Made by a program: the position numbers and the translations under genes. From an uncultured Porphyromonadaceae bacterium (GTDB lineage: Bacteria > Bacteroidota > Bacteroidia > Bacteroidales > Muribaculaceae), in NCBI GenBank assembly GCA_947427285.1, contig CANEHE010000022.1, positions 1 through 35,373 on the forward strand: a stretch of DNA of 35,373 bases, in the 5' to 3' direction. Positions within the stretch are counted from its first letter, which is position 1; each line of letters opens with the position of its first letter. Below, in pieces: positions 8,434 to 18,182 of this stretch. The notes under the pieces are model-generated. The model was not told where the DNA came from. It was given only the letters and a program-made list of their open reading frames with translations, and searched no databases.

Positions 8434-10557
8434 TTATTTCAGAATAGCACTGCCGACACCACCCTCTTTATGAAGTTCATTGCCATGATTGACCTTCTTA
8501 CCATAAGGTATGGTATAGGTAAGCATCAGCCGGATCATCCGTGAGTAATTCACATTCCATTCTTCCGACATGTCAGAATAACGTATTGAATGGAACTGAT
8601 TGGTGACATACCCGTCCTTGGTGAACCAGTTGCGGAAATGCAGACTTGCCTTGAAATCGCCCAGAGCATAGTTCAACACCACTCCATATATGTTTTTTGT
8701 TTTTCTGAGATAACCGTTTGACCATGCGTCAAGCCGTTTCTGGGGACTATTATAGTAAAGCATGGCGGAGAAATTATTATGTGCATACCGGACGCTGACC
8801 GAGGCATCAAGATGATTCATCGACTGCGCGTCAAGTCCTGTCAGCACCACGCGCTGCGCATGCCCCATAGCCTGAAACGACAACGAATTGCCCAACAACC
8901 GGAGTGAGGCCGATATCCACGCCGAATAGGTATGTGCGTCACCGCTGTTGACCACACGCCTCACAAGACCATCCTTTCCGGGCAGAGTATAGAACTCATA
9001 AGCCTGCTTGTCGGGATTGCCCTCATACTCCACAATAGCCGAGAAAGAGAGTTTGTTGGTGGGTATGAATGTATAGGAGGCCTTCGCGGACGCGAAAATA
9101 GTGTTTTTCAGATCTGGATTGCCCTGAAGCCACAACAGTTCATTGCTCTGCACTATGGCACTGTTGGCCGTAGACGCCTCTGGATGGGAATTGCCCCACC
9201 AACCTTCTATAGTTGCCGAATGTTTGTCATTTATCTTCCATTCCAGCTGCGCGCCCAGACGGGGATTCCACTGCTCAAGAGTATTGACACCGTTGACTCT
9301 TCCTACTACGTATGATGCTCCTACGCGGGAATAAAGGCTAAGTCCGAACTTCCAATACTGCATATACTCCAGAAAGATCATATTTTCCGACGACAGAAGT
9401 TTCTGCCTCCCTTCATACGACCCCGCATAATGAGTGTCATATATCGTATTGAATGTCATCAGAGCCGTACGGAAGGTATTGTTATAAGGAAACTTCTTGG
9501 AGTATGACAGATTGGCCATGGGACTATAAACCTTTTCACGATTGTCATTTATGATAGGAACGTAATCCTCCAGCCGATACGAGGAGTTTCTCTTGGTAGA
9601 TCCGTATGAGAAATCCCAGCTTGCCATCAATGAGTTCCCTTTCGAAAGTACAAACTGATAATAGCCATGTATTCCCGGATAGAGCGACTGATAAGTATCG
9701 GAAGATACAGATTTAAGGTCCTCGATGATATCTCCTGAAAATTTAACTTCCGCACCTCTACGAGACACCGGTATGCCCTCTCTGCCGAAAGTCACGGAAT
9801 GCTGTATATACATGTTATCACGCGAATAACTGGCGCGCAACGATGTCCATTGGGAATTACTGCGACGGAGATAATCATCCCCGTTGACAGAGGTACGTAC
9901 AATCTCCGGATAATGTACATTACCAAAATCCACATCTCGGAAGGTCTGGGTCCGCGTGGACGGATATCTGTTCCTGTGTGACCAGTTCACTCCGACATTG
10001 GCATCAAACATCCACCCTTTATACACAAATTTGGAATATACATCACCTCCTATTATGTTTGTCGCCAATGTGGAGCCATCAGCGGTGATTTTCGTATATC
10101 CACCCCACTCATAATGCTGCATTCGGAAATTCACCACATAAGGCGCACTTTCGAAACGTGGATCATCGGGATAATTGAGGACCTCCACACGCAACACATC
10201 TTCCGGGCGCAGCCCCCGGAGATCCTGTTCGGTGGCAGGTACAAAATCTATGAACATACTGACCCCCTTGCCCGACATTGTCGTGACCGACAATGAAGAG
10301 GGGTCTACGTTCAGCTGTGGAATCTGCATCTGAAGCAACAGGCCGGTAGCATCCAGCGATACCTTTTTGGTCTTCTTGTCAGGGATATATTCCACACCAT
10401 GCTTTATCACACGTTGTGTACGCCCCTGGACCACTACCTCCTGAAGGTCTACAGCAAGACTATCGGATTTCTGACTCAAAGAGTCCGGGATCTCATGCTG
10501 TGCGTAGGACGAAAATACGCCCAGCAACACTGTCAGAATTGTCGCACAAGTTTTCAT
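8434..10557 (-). CDS. TonB-dependent-receptor-like outer-membrane beta-barrel protein
   Basis: A 707-residue protein with a signal peptide (about 1-19, cleavage after SYA). A short segment containing [21 protein letters not shown] is typical of receptors just before the plug domain. A plug-like region follows (about 45-150, including [28 protein letters not shown]), then a large beta-barrel of alternating aromatic strands. The usual N-terminal carboxypeptidase-regulatory-like domain is missing, and the plug looks abbreviated. It resembles the outer-membrane beta-barrel family rather than a canonical SusC, and no SusD gene accompanies it. It begins 36 nt after the pullulanase stop, so the two are probably one transcript, which suggests (inference) a role with alpha-glucan use. 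A ligand cannot be assigned. Confidence 0.8.
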   Translation of the reverse strand: MKTCATILTVLLGVFSSYAQHEIPDSLSQKSDSLAVDLQEVVVQGRTQRVIKHGVEYIPDKKTKKVSLDATGLLLQMQIPQLNVDPSSLSVTTMSGKGVSMFIDFVPATEQDLRGLRPEDVLRVEVLNYPDDPRFESAPYVVNFRMQHYEWGGYTKITADGSTLATNIIGGDVYSKFVYKGWMFDANVGVNWSHRNRYPSTRTQTFRDVDFGNVHYPEIVRTSVNGDDYLRRSNSQWTSLRASYSRDNMYIQHSVTFGREGIPVSRRGAEVKFSGDIIEDLKSVSSDTYQSLYPGIHGYYQFVLSKGNSLMASWDFSYGSTKRNSSYRLEDYVPIINDNREKVYSPMANLSYSKKFPYNNTFRTALMTFNTIYDTHYAGSYEGRQKLLSSENMIFLEYMQYWKFGLSLYSRVGASYVVGRVNGVNTLEQWNPRLGAQLEWKINDKHSATIEGWWGNSHPEASTANSAIVQSNELLWLQGNPDLKNTIFASAKASYTFIPTNKLSFSAIVEYEGNPDKQAYEFYTLPGKDGLVRRVVNSGDAHTYSAWISASLRLLGNSLSFQAMGHAQRVVLTGLDAQSMNHLDASVSVRYAHNNFSAMLYYNSPQKRLDAWSNGYLRKTKNIYGVVLNYALGDFKASLHFRNWFTKDGYVTNQFHSIRYSDMSEEWNVNYSRMIRLMLTYTIPYGKKVNHGNELHKEGGVGSAILK

Positions 10558-10593
10558 GTCAGATATAGTTAGTTTATAATTTTTAGTATTGGA

Positions 10594-12627
10594 TCACTGT
10601 CGGGCAAGTATTAAAGCCGAATATGGCTCTACCAGAATCTTTCCGCCTTTCTCTGTGCCAAGTTTTCCGTCAGGAGATATATTGCCGTCGTGGGCCACTA
10701 CAAGCCACTCCCCTTTCTTCACATTAACTTCGCGATATTCCGGCGAGCCATTGAATATCACCTTAATTTCCTCCCACTCGTCGTCATTGGCATGATTTCG
10801 GAGCGTATACGACACCAGATTAGGAGTTTTCTTTTCATCAATCTTATCAAAGACAAGATGCTTCGCAATGTCAGAGGCCTTTGTCATGCGGAAAGCCGGA
10901 TGAGCTTTCCTTAGTCGTGCCAGACCCGCGTAATAATCAAACTGATCCTTATAGATTGTCTTGTGTTTCCAATCTATGGCATTGATCGAATCCGGACTTT
11001 CAAATGAATTATGAACTCCCTTCTTGTCACGCCATATCTCCTCACCAGCGAACATGAACGGAGTGCCCTGCGAGGTAAAGACAATGGTCTGCGCGAGTTT
11101 GGCCATTCTGCGCCGGAGCGAATCATCTGCCTCCGGCACCGACTTACGAAGTTTGTCGGTCAGGCAGAGATCATCGTGACAACTCACATAATTGACCACC
11201 ATCTCGGGCGACGAAGCGTAAGCAAATCTGGAATTATTTCCTTTACTGTAGTCGACCTGCGGATGAGGTGTAGCAGCCACGATACCAATTTTCACTGTCT
11301 CTTCCAGTCCAGGCTTACCAGACACAAAACCTCTGTCGACTGCATCGGAATAATGTCCTTTGACCGCATCACGGATATCATCGGAAAAGACAGCCACACC
11401 TTCCATCTTGGCCACATTCTCTTTCAAAGCCCGGCGATCTGCAAAAAGAGGTGAATCTCCGGCTGTCCATCCTTCACCATAAACGAATATCGAAGGATTA
11501 ATGCCCTTCAACTCTCTGGCCACGCGGTTCATGGTCTCTATGTCGTGAATCCCCATCAGATCGAATCTGAACCCGTCTATATGGTATTCATCAGCCCAAT
11601 ACTTCACCGAGTTCACGATAAAATCTGCCATCTGGGGGTGGTCGGATGCAGTTTCATTACCACAGGCCGACGCATCGGAATAACTGCCGTCATTCCGATG
11701 GCGATAATAATAACCCGGTGCTGTCAGACTGAAATTGGAACCATCATTGAGAGCAGTATGATTGTAGACCACATCCATTATTACTCCGATTCCGGCATTG
11801 TGAAGAGCCTTTATCATCTCTTTCATCTCACGCACACGCACAGCCGGATCAGAAGGATTGGTAGAATATGAACCTTCCGGCACATTGTAGTTCTGAGGAT
11901 CATAACCCCAATTATACCTGTTCTGCAGCAGATTGGTCTCATCCACCGAATTGAAATCGTATGACGGGAGAATATGGACATGAGTTATACCTAACTCTTT
12001 CAGATGGTCGATCCCCGTGGCGAGCCCATCGGAATTAGTGGTTCCATGTTCGGTAAGAGCCAGAAATTTACCTTTATTCGCCATTCCGGAAGTAGGACTG
12101 ACTGAGAAATCCCTGTGATGCATTTCATAGACAATCACATCTGAGAAATTCTTCACCATTGGTCCGCGGTCATTGTCCCATCCCGGAGGATTGGTACCGG
12201 CAAAATCTATTATGGCGGCACGCTTCCCGTTCACTCCCACTGCTTTCGCCCATACTCCCGGCGTTTCGTCAAGCCATTTGCCATCCCACAATATCTGGAA
12301 AGTGTAGAATTTACCGTACAATTGTTCCGGATCGGAAACGATCCAGGTGCCAGTGTCGGCATCAGTACGCATCTCCAATACCTGTACAGGCATACCGAAA
12401 CGTCCGTCATCATATATATTCACTCTTACAGCCTGAGCCTCAGGACTCCAGAGGCGGAAATGTGTACCCGAACCATCCACCGTCAACTCAAGATCTTCTC
12501 CACTATAAGTCGGATATGAGAGAAACTGTCTGTCGTAGTCACTTCCCGCATTTATCGTCATACTTCCCGAAAAGGATCCTAAGAGACTTATAATTGCCAC
12601 AGTGTATAGAGGTTTACGTATATGCAT
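10594..12627 (-). CDS. pulA: Secreted type I pullulanase (GH13, debranching alpha-glucan 1,6-glucosidase)
   Basis: A 677-residue enzyme. N-terminal signal peptide (about 1-27), then a CBM48-like beta-sandwich (about 45-140, GTHFRLWSPEAQAVRVNIYD) and a GH13 (beta/alpha)8 barrel. The type I pullulanase signature YNWGYDP is at 238-244. GH13 motifs: MDVVYNH (284-290), GFRFD with nucleophile Asp356, FVYGEGW with acid/base Glu385, and CHDD with stabilising Asp485. A C-terminal beta domain follows. It hydrolyses alpha-1,6 branches of pullulan, amylopectin-type starch or glycogen. Export to periplasm or surface is expected from the signal. It is the first gene of a two-gene unit with the receptor-like protein, and a candidate promoter lies about 45 nt upstream. 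Confidence 0.93.
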   Translation of the reverse strand: MHIRKPLYTVAIISLLGSFSGSMTINAGSDYDRQFLSYPTYSGEDLELTVDGSGTHFRLWSPEAQAVRVNIYDDGRFGMPVQVLEMRTDADTGTWIVSDPEQLYGKFYTFQILWDGKWLDETPGVWAKAVGVNGKRAAIIDFAGTNPPGWDNDRGPMVKNFSDVIVYEMHHRDFSVSPTSGMANKGKFLALTEHGTTNSDGLATGIDHLKELGITHVHILPSYDFNSVDETNLLQNRYNWGYDPQNYNVPEGSYSTNPSDPAVRVREMKEMIKALHNAGIGVIMDVVYNHTALNDGSNFSLTAPGYYYRHRNDGSYSDASACGNETASDHPQMADFIVNSVKYWADEYHIDGFRFDLMGIHDIETMNRVARELKGINPSIFVYGEGWTAGDSPLFADRRALKENVAKMEGVAVFSDDIRDAVKGHYSDAVDRGFVSGKPGLEETVKIGIVAATPHPQVDYSKGNNSRFAYASSPEMVVNYVSCHDDLCLTDKLRKSVPEADDSLRRRMAKLAQTIVFTSQGTPFMFAGEEIWRDKKGVHNSFESPDSINAIDWKHKTIYKDQFDYYAGLARLRKAHPAFRMTKASDIAKHLVFDKIDEKKTPNLVSYTLRNHANDDEWEEIKVIFNGSPEYREVNVKKGEWLVVAHDGNISPDGKLGTEKGGKILVEPYSALILARQ

Positions 12628-12672
12628 TTTTTGTAATTATTAAAATTAACAGGACAACAACGTTCCCAGATG

Positions 12673-12703
12673 CAAAAATAATCATTTTTTTGCATATTTA
12701 CAT
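12673..12703 (-). promoter_or_regulatory. Candidate promoter of the pullulanase operon
   Basis: On the minus strand TATTTTTG (12673-12680) matches TAnnTTTG. The -33 position (12700-12703) reads ATGT, a poor match to TTTG. The implied 5' leader is about 40 nt. Confidence 0.45.
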
Positions 12704-12772
12704 TTTTACACGATAAAAATTTTCGTAAATTATCGCAAGTTGATAAAATTATCTCATATTACATAAACGCAT

Positions 12773-12810
12773 AAAATCTCCATCGACTATTGTCCGTGGA
12801 GATTTTTTTT
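12773..12810 (+). terminator. Orphan intrinsic terminator overlapping the rpsO promoter
   Basis: Perfect 10-bp stem AAAATCTCCA (12773-12782) with TGGAGATTTT (12797-12806), a 14-nt loop, and an eight-T run (12803-12810) in the plus direction. No plus-strand gene precedes it: the neighbour on the left, pulA, runs the other way. The rpsO -33 element lies inside the loop. It may end an unannotated small RNA, block antisense transcription, or couple to rpsO control. Confidence 0.6.
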
Positions 12811-12820
12811 ACTACCTTTG
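12789..12820 (+). promoter_or_regulatory. rpsO promoter
   Basis: ATTG at 12789-12792, a 20-nt spacer, then TACCTTTG at 12813-12820, an exact TAnnTTTG. The transcript would start near 12827, giving a leader of about 90 nt before rpsO. Confidence 0.75.
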
Positions 12821-12858
12821 CCCCGTCTTTTGCAGAAAAGCACCCGGACAGAGAGAGT

Positions 12859-12876
12859 CGCGGACCGCGCTTTTTT
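12859..12876 (+). promoter_or_regulatory. Small GC hairpin with T-run in the rpsO 5' leader
   Basis: CGCG (12859-12862), GAC loop, CGCG (12866-12869), then a T6 run at 12871-12876 inside the predicted rpsO leader. The stem is short for a terminator. It could be a weak attenuator or part of an S15-binding structure, as S15 represses its own mRNA in several bacteria. The sequence alone does not decide. Confidence 0.3.
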
Positions 12877-12915
12877 AAGAAAGGCTTTTTTATAACCACT
12901 TAATTTTTTCTCTCA

Positions 12916-13191
12916 ATGTATCTTACTCCTGAAAAAAAGGCGGAGATCTTCGCCACTTACGGACAGGGGCCGACTGACACCGGCAGCCCCGAGAGCCAGA
13001 TCGCTCTCTTTTCATTGCGTATCAAGCACCTCACAGAGCACCTCAAGGAGAACCGCAAGGACCACACCACAGCCCGTGCTCTTAAAGCACTTGTAGGTCA
13101 ACGTCGTCGTCTGCTGGACTATCTGATCCGCAAAGACATCAACCGTTATCGTGCCATAATAGCCAAAAAGGAACTCGGCATACGTAAATAA
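12916..13191 (+). CDS. rpsO: 30S ribosomal protein S15 (uS15)
   Basis: 91 residues against the family's usual 88-90. Conserved features are GPTDTGSPESQIALFSLRIKHLTEHLKENRKDH (written here only as the 20-mer core TGSPESQIALFSLRIKHLTE) and the C-terminal RRRLLDYL. S15 binds the 16S rRNA central domain early in 30S assembly. It is a monocistronic unit: its own promoter lies upstream and an 18-bp terminator follows 24 nt after the stop. In other bacteria S15 autoregulates through its leader, and the roughly 90-nt leader here leaves room for that. Confidence 0.97.
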   Translation: MYLTPEKKAEIFATYGQGPTDTGSPESQIALFSLRIKHLTEHLKENRKDHTTARALKALVGQRRRLLDYLIRKDINRYRAIIAKKELGIRK

Positions 13192-13215
13192 AAAACGGCA
13201 TCTGACATAACCTTA

Positions 13216-13258
13216 AAATAAATCCGTGACTTTGAAAATGAAAGTCACGGATTTATTT
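13216..13258. terminator. Bidirectional terminator between rpsO and the fimbrillin-like gene
   Basis: A perfect 18-bp inverted repeat (13216-13233 with 13241-13258) and a 7-nt GAAAATG loop, with A/T-rich outer ends so that either strand gives a stem followed by U-rich RNA. It lies between convergent genes. Confidence 0.9.
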
Positions 13259-13279
13259 ATATATCGGTTTCAGAAAATA

Positions 13280-14158
13280 TCAGCTGTTGAAATCTCCACT
13301 TACCATCGTCAATGTGTTCCTTTTCATCGGCACGGAAATAATTTTTTCTATCGTAGCCGACCCATTGTTGACTGTAAGTTTAAGTTCACCTGTCACAGTA
13401 CCATCGGCATTGACAGGAACATAAAGCGTCATCACAGTCTGATCTCCGGCATCATAACCGATAGGTAGACCGGTCGATGAGACAGTGGATGTGGTCAGAT
13501 CCGTAGAGGTGTAACTGCCCGTAAGAGCATTGAAAATATTGGTCAGGGAATAAGCACCTGAAAGTTCTGCTGTCACAGTAGTGTTTTCCGGAAGCGCGTT
13601 CCCGGTATTGATTACCGTCACCTTGGCGCAAGGACGCGTCAGACTTACACCAACGGTTTCCTGACCGGAAACGAACGGATAGACAGCAAAATAAGAATCG
13701 CTGGCCTCATTGTTTACTTCGTATGAACAATGAATGTCTCTCAGTGCGGCCAGATAATCAGCCTCCGTGGCATCCTCTGCCGGAGAAAGTCCGTTAGTGC
13801 CGTTGAAATTGGCGTAAGCTACCAACGTATAATTCTCGCCAGACACAAGTCTTGTCGTAAAATCTACCGGAGCAACGGTTCCACCGCTGATTGTGGCTTT
13901 CTGACTGGCTACATAAACCGCCACGGCATCATCACCGCTACCGGACACAACAGCTATCGTAAATGTCAGCTCACGACCCTCCATATTTGAAAGGCCTCCT
14001 TCGTTGGCCGCTCCTCGTGTCTCGTCAAACTCTGAGAGTAACACGGAAAATCGGACGTCCTGTACAGACGGTGGCGTAGGTTCATTGCCCGAACAGCCTG
14101 CGAATAAAGCACCTCCGGCAAGCAATGCAACAATAATAGCATTATTCTTCATCACCAT
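13280..14158 (-). CDS. Fimbrillin-like surface lipoprotein (DUF6562/FimA-Mfa type)
   Basis: 292 residues with a lipoprotein signal peptide and lipobox FAGC (Cys22). The mature region is beta-rich, Thr/Ser-rich and low in Lys, like Bacteroidales fimbrillins. Family-like elements include RPCAKVTVINTG about two thirds along and the terminal VPMKRNTLTMVSGDF strand, which in fimbrillin-like proteins is the conserved last beta-segment. It may be a minor pilin subunit or a stand-alone surface lipoprotein; no other fimbrial gene is nearby. The leader contains a 16-nt sequence repeated at 8350-8365. It is transcribed alone, convergent with rpsO and divergent from gpmI. Exact subfamily is uncertain. 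Confidence 0.75.
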   Translation of the reverse strand: MVMKNNAIIVALLAGGALFAGCSGNEPTPPSVQDVRFSVLLSEFDETRGAANEGGLSNMEGRELTFTIAVVSGSGDDAVAVYVASQKATISGGTVAPVDFTTRLVSGENYTLVAYANFNGTNGLSPAEDATEADYLAALRDIHCSYEVNNEASDSYFAVYPFVSGQETVGVSLTRPCAKVTVINTGNALPENTTVTAELSGAYSLTNIFNALTGSYTSTDLTTSTVSSTGLPIGYDAGDQTVMTLYVPVNADGTVTGELKLTVNNGSATIEKIISVPMKRNTLTMVSGDFNS

Positions 14159-14333
14159 AGTATTTTTAAACAGCCTCTAAATATGAACGGCAAAAAGCAT
14201 CCCGTTTCTGAACTGAGACATGGCTTTCGCTACTTCTCAACACATCCATATCCTCTTTGTTTCATTTTCAATGTGCAAAAATACTTCTTTTTTCCCGTCC
14301 GCACAAATCATGTTCTGAAATTGAGTTGAAAAT

Positions 14334-14364
14334 TTTCGGATTTGAACCCTTTGATGTAATTTTG
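14334..14364 (+). promoter_or_regulatory. Candidate gpmI promoter
   Basis: TTTC at 14334-14337, a 19-nt spacer, and TAATTTTG (TAnnTTTG) at 14357-14364. The implied leader to the gpmI ATG is about 58 nt. Confidence 0.6.
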
Positions 14365-14429
14365 CATTCCAATTTCAGAATATATCTCTTCCTCTTATCC
14401 TCGTTATTTTTTTTACAAGGTGAAATCTT

Positions 14430-15941
14430 ATGGCTAAAAAAGTTCTATTGGTCATTCTTGACGGCTACGGTCTCGGCGACCACCAAAAAGACGACGCGAT
14501 CTTCAACACTCCCACCCCATATATCGACTCTCTGATGGAAGAATGGCCTGTCTCAAAACTTCAGGCATGCGGAGAGGATGTAGGACTGCCTGACGGACAG
14601 ATGGGCAACAGCGAAGTCGGACATCTGAACATCGGTGCCGGTAGGGTGGTATATCAGGATCTCGTAAAAATAAACCGTGCAATCGAAGACGGTTCCATAC
14701 TTGCCAACCCAGAGATTGTCTCGGCGTTCTCGTATGCAAAAGATCATAACGTATCCATTCATTTCATGGGTCTTGTTTCCGACGGAGGCGTTCATTCTTC
14801 CCTCACTCATCTCTATGCGTTATGCGACATTTCAAAACAATATGGTCTTAATGAGGCATTCATACATTGCTTCATGGACGGGCGTGACACTGATCCTAAA
14901 AGCGGAGCACGATTTCTTGATGAGTTGAACAGACATTGCGAAGGATCTCCGGCTAAAATAGCCTCCGTCATAGGCCGATACTACGCAATGGACCGAGACA
15001 AGCGTTGGGAACGCATACGGGAAGCATACGACCTACTTGTACATGGCAAGGGGAAAAAAGCCTCAGATATGGTCGAAGCCGTCGAAGACTCTTATGCAGA
15101 AGGGGTCACTGACGAGTTCATAAAGCCTATAGTCAATGAGAATGTCGACGGACGTATACGCGAAGGAGATGTGGTGATCTTTTTTAACTACCGCAACGAC
15201 CGGGCCAAAGAGCTGACCGCTGTCCTCACTCAACACTCCGAAGACGGAATGAATCCTGTGCCTGGACTTCAATACTACTGCATGACCCCTTATGATGCCT
15301 CGTTCAAAGACGTGCATATCATCTTCGACAAGGTAGACGTCACCGACACTCTTGCCGAATACCTGTCTAAAAACAATATGCGCCAGCTGCATATTGCGGA
15401 AACCGAGAAATATGCCCACGTCACATTCTTTTTCAACGGCGGCCGGGAGGAAAACTGGCCGGGAGAAGAGCGGATTCTCGTTCCATCGCCTAAAGTTGCA
15501 ACCTACGATCTCAAACCGGAAATGAGTGCTCATGAGGTTGCCGAAAAACTTGTCGATCAGATTGACTCTGAAAAGTTCGATTTTATCGTCGTAAACTTTG
15601 CCAATGGCGATATGGTAGGCCATACGGGAGTATATGAGGCTATCCGTAAAGCTGTAGCAACAATAGACCGATGTGTGGAGAAAGTAGTGGAAGCAGCCAA
15701 ACGGCATGGATACTCTACAATAATAATCGCCGACCACGGCAATGCCGACCATGCTCTCAACGAAGATGGATCTCCAAACACAGCCCATTCCCTCAACCCG
15801 GTCCCATTTATCTATATATCCGGACATCAGGGCGCGAAAGTAGAAGACGGACGTCTGGCAGACGTCGCACCATCAATACTCCATATTCTCGGACTTCCTC
15901 AGCCCGCCGGGATGGACGGACACAATCTTATCACAGACTGA
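14430..15941 (+). CDS. gpmI: 2,3-bisphosphoglycerate-independent phosphoglycerate mutase
   Basis: 503 residues, close to the family's usual length of about 510. It interconverts 3- and 2-phosphoglycerate in glycolysis and gluconeogenesis in the cytosol, using two Mn ions and a phosphoserine intermediate. Visible residues are DGYGLG with metal Asp11, GNSEVGH with the phosphorylated Ser61, the FMDGRDTDP segment, NYRNDR, and the C-terminal metal site ADHGNADH followed by [10 protein letters not shown]. It stands alone: a candidate promoter upstream and a terminator just downstream, convergent with rplQ. Confidence 0.97.
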   Translation: MAKKVLLVILDGYGLGDHQKDDAIFNTPTPYIDSLMEEWPVSKLQACGEDVGLPDGQMGNSEVGHLNIGAGRVVYQDLVKINRAIEDGSILANPEIVSAFSYAKDHNVSIHFMGLVSDGGVHSSLTHLYALCDISKQYGLNEAFIHCFMDGRDTDPKSGARFLDELNRHCEGSPAKIASVIGRYYAMDRDKRWERIREAYDLLVHGKGKKASDMVEAVEDSYAEGVTDEFIKPIVNENVDGRIREGDVVIFFNYRNDRAKELTAVLTQHSEDGMNPVPGLQYYCMTPYDASFKDVHIIFDKVDVTDTLAEYLSKNNMRQLHIAETEKYAHVTFFFNGGREENWPGEERILVPSPKVATYDLKPEMSAHEVAEKLVDQIDSEKFDFIVVNFANGDMVGHTGVYEAIRKAVATIDRCVEKVVEAAKRHGYSTIIIADHGNADHALNEDGSPNTAHSLNPVPFIYISGHQGAKVEDGRLADVAPSILHILGLPQPAGMDGHNLITD

Positions 15942-15968
15942 CGCATTCCATACGGAATATACCGACAT

Positions 15969-16010
15969 AAAGAGACGCGGCCTGGAAAGTCTACCAGACC
16001 GCGTCTCTTT
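15969..16010. terminator. Bidirectional terminator between gpmI and rplQ
   Basis: A 12-bp perfect outer stem (15969-15980 with 15999-16010, arm AAAGAGACGCGG) plus an inner CTGG/CCAG helix. A-rich on one side and T-rich on the other. It ends both gpmI and the minus-strand ribosomal protein operon. Confidence 0.9.
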
Positions 16011-16029
16011 ATCGTATTTACTTTGGGAT

Positions 16030-16500
16030 TTACTCTGCTGCAGGTGTTTCTGTCGCAGGGGCAGCCTCTGTAGCTGTCTTTTTACGACGCGAACGACGTG
16101 TGGTCTTAGCTTTCTTAGGCTCCTTGCCCTCAAGCATTGCCTCATTGAAGTCCACAAGCTCTATCATACACATCTCGGCATTGTCTCCAAGACGGTGTCC
16201 TGTCTTAAGTATACGCGTATATCCGCCCGGACGGTCGGCAACTTTCTCGGCAATCACTCCAAAAAGCTCTTTGACCGCATCCTTATTCTGCAGATAGCTG
16301 AACACAAGGCGACGGTTGGCCATATCATCCTTCTTTGAGCGATTGATCAGTGGCTCGCAATACATCCGGAGAGCTTTTGCCTTGGCCAGAGTCGTGAAGA
16401 TTCTCTTATGCATGATGAGAGAAATCGTCATGTTGCTCAGAAGAGCCTCACGGTGAGCCTTCTTACGACCCAGGTGATTGAATTTTTTATTGTGTCTCAT
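16030..16500 (-). CDS. rplQ: 50S ribosomal protein L17 (bL17)
   Basis: 156 residues. The L17 core is residues 1-118 ([20 protein letters not shown] at the start, [20 protein letters not shown] in the middle). A roughly 35-residue tail follows, first Arg/Lys-rich then Ala/Thr/Glu-rich, which is longer than the typical 116-130 residue protein and probably disordered. L17 lies near the peptide exit tunnel. It is the last gene of the alpha operon, 8 nt after rpoA, and a strong terminator follows. Confidence 0.97.
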   Translation of the reverse strand: MRHNKKFNHLGRKKAHREALLSNMTISLIMHKRIFTTLAKAKALRMYCEPLINRSKKDDMANRRLVFSYLQNKDAVKELFGVIAEKVADRPGGYTRILKTGHRLGDNAEMCMIELVDFNEAMLEGKEPKKAKTTRRSRRKKTATEAAPATETPAAE

Positions 16501-16508
16501 CGTGGTTA

Positions 16509-17507
16509 TTATTCTTTGTCTAATTTATACTTTGAAATGTCCATCCCAAAGGAGAGATTCAGGCTTTCCAGCAGATTGTCAAGTTCTGTGAGTGACTTCC
16601 GACCGAAGTTGCGGAATTTCAACAGATCATTCTTGTTGAACACCACAAGTTCCCCAAGTGTCTCCACCTCCGCACTTTTCAGGCAGTTAAGCGCACGCAC
16701 TGAAAGCGACATGTCAGTCAACTTGCTCTTGAGAAGCTGGCGCATGTGAAGCACCTCTTCGTCAAACTCCTCACCTTCTGCCTCAGCAGGCTGCTCAAGA
16801 GTCATCTTGTCATCGCTGAAAAGCATGAAATGGTGAATCAGAATCTTGGCCGCCTCCTTCAAAGCATCCTTAGGAGTGATCGAACCATCGGTAGTCACCT
16901 CCATCAGAAGCTTCTCATAGTCGGTCTTCTGCTCTACACGGAAATTGTCAACGGAATATTTCACATTCTTCACTGGAGTATAGATCGAGTCGATCGCTAT
17001 CACACTCGGATCCGCACCCTCGAGAAGTTCGCGGTTTTCATCGGCAGGAACCCACCCGCGGCCCTTGTTGACCGTGAATTCAAGCTGGAAACTTGCCGAA
17101 GAGTCAAGATGACAAATCACCAGATCGGGATTCAGCACCTCAAATCCGTTAAGCACCTTACCCAAATCGCCTGCCTTGAACACATCGACACCCGAAACGT
17201 TGACCACTGCCTTCTCGGTCTCTGTGTCGTCAACAATCTGCTTGAAGCGCACCTGTTTGAGGTTAAGGATGATATTGGTGACATCCTCTTTCACTCCGGG
17301 AATGGTGTCGAGCTCGTGTGCCACTCCGTCGATACGTATCGAACAGATGGCGAATCCGCCAAGCGACGACAGAAGAATGCGGCGCAACGCATTGCCCACA
17401 GTCTGCCCGTAGCCCGGTTCCAGAGGGCGGAATTCAAACTTGCCGAATGAATTGCTCTCCTCCAGCATGATAACCTTTTCGGGTTTCTGAAATGCTAAAA
17501 TTGGCAT
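16509..17507 (-). CDS. rpoA: RNA polymerase alpha subunit
   Basis: 332 residues, typical length. The N-terminal dimerisation domain (about 1-235) includes [20 protein letters not shown] and [10 protein letters not shown] flexible acidic linker (about 238-255) follows. The C-terminal DNA- and regulator-binding domain (about 260-320) has the two HhH segments, [19 protein letters not shown] and [19 protein letters not shown]. It lies between rpsD (14 nt) and rplQ (8 nt), the conserved alpha-operon order. Confidence 0.98.
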   Translation of the reverse strand: MPILAFQKPEKVIMLEESNSFGKFEFRPLEPGYGQTVGNALRRILLSSLGGFAICSIRIDGVAHELDTIPGVKEDVTNIILNLKQVRFKQIVDDTETEKAVVNVSGVDVFKAGDLGKVLNGFEVLNPDLVICHLDSSASFQLEFTVNKGRGWVPADENRELLEGADPSVIAIDSIYTPVKNVKYSVDNFRVEQKTDYEKLLMEVTTDGSITPKDALKEAAKILIHHFMLFSDDKMTLEQPAEAEGEEFDEEVLHMRQLLKSKLTDMSLSVRALNCLKSAEVETLGELVVFNKNDLLKFRNFGRKSLTELDNLLESLNLSFGMDISKYKLDKE

Positions 17508-17521
17508 GGGGTTATTCTTTA

Positions 17522-18127
17522 TTATTTAGAATACAACTCTACGATCAACTGCTCCTTGATAGTCTCGGGGATATCCTCGCGCTGAGGCAAATGCAGATAC
17601 TTGCCGCCCTTCACGTTCTCATCCCACTCAATCCAGGGATACTTGCTGTGATTGAATCCAGCGAGACAATCGGCAATCACCTCAAGCGACTTCGATTTCT
17701 CACGCACGGCAACCACATCACCGGCCTTAACCCTGTAAGAAGGTATATTTACTACCTTGCCGTTCACAGTGATATGCTTGTGCAGCACGATCTGGCGTGC
17801 AGCCGGACGGGTAGGAGCTATGCCAAGACGATAAACCACGTTGTCAAGGCGGCTCTCAAGAAGCTGAAGAAGCACCTCACCCGTGATACCCTTGGTGCGA
17901 GCCGCAGTCTCAAACAGATTGCGGAACTGACGCTCCAGCACACCGTATGTGTATTTGGCTTTCTGCTTCTCACGCAGCTGCAGACCATACTCCGATGTCT
18001 TCCGACGACGGTTCAGACCATGCTGTCCCGGCGGATAGTTCTTTTTTGCCAAAACCTTGTCCTCGCCATATATGGCTTCCCCGAATTTACGGGCGATTTT
18101 TGTCTTTGGACCTGTATATCTTGCCAT
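17522..18127 (-). CDS. rpsD: 30S ribosomal protein S4 (uS4)
   Basis: 201 residues. N-terminal [20 protein letters not shown], the conserved PPGQHG, and an S4 RNA-binding domain (about 92-155, [20 protein letters not shown] and [16 protein letters not shown]). The first 40 residues contain no Cys, so this is the zinc-free form. S4 nucleates 30S assembly on 16S rRNA and in many bacteria represses its own operon. Unusually for this tightly packed cluster, a 210-nt structured spacer precedes it. Confidence 0.98.
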   Translation of the reverse strand: MARYTGPKTKIARKFGEAIYGEDKVLAKKNYPPGQHGLNRRRKTSEYGLQLREKQKAKYTYGVLERQFRNLFETAARTKGITGEVLLQLLESRLDNVVYRLGIAPTRPAARQIVLHKHITVNGKVVNIPSYRVKAGDVVAVREKSKSLEVIADCLAGFNHSKYPWIEWDENVKGGKYLHLPQREDIPETIKEQLIVELYSK

Positions 18128-18182
18128 TGTTTTTTCGTTTCTTTTGTCAGACCTTCAACTGGCGGTGACCTCAGCTATGCTC

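Noticed and set aside
15063-15827. 254-codon minus-strand ORF antisense to gpmI
   Set aside because: gpmI is clear from its catalytic motifs; the antisense protein shows no family features.
16746-17450. 234-codon plus-strand ORF antisense to rpoA
   Set aside because: Shadow of a well-established gene; no promoter, leader or recognisable domain.
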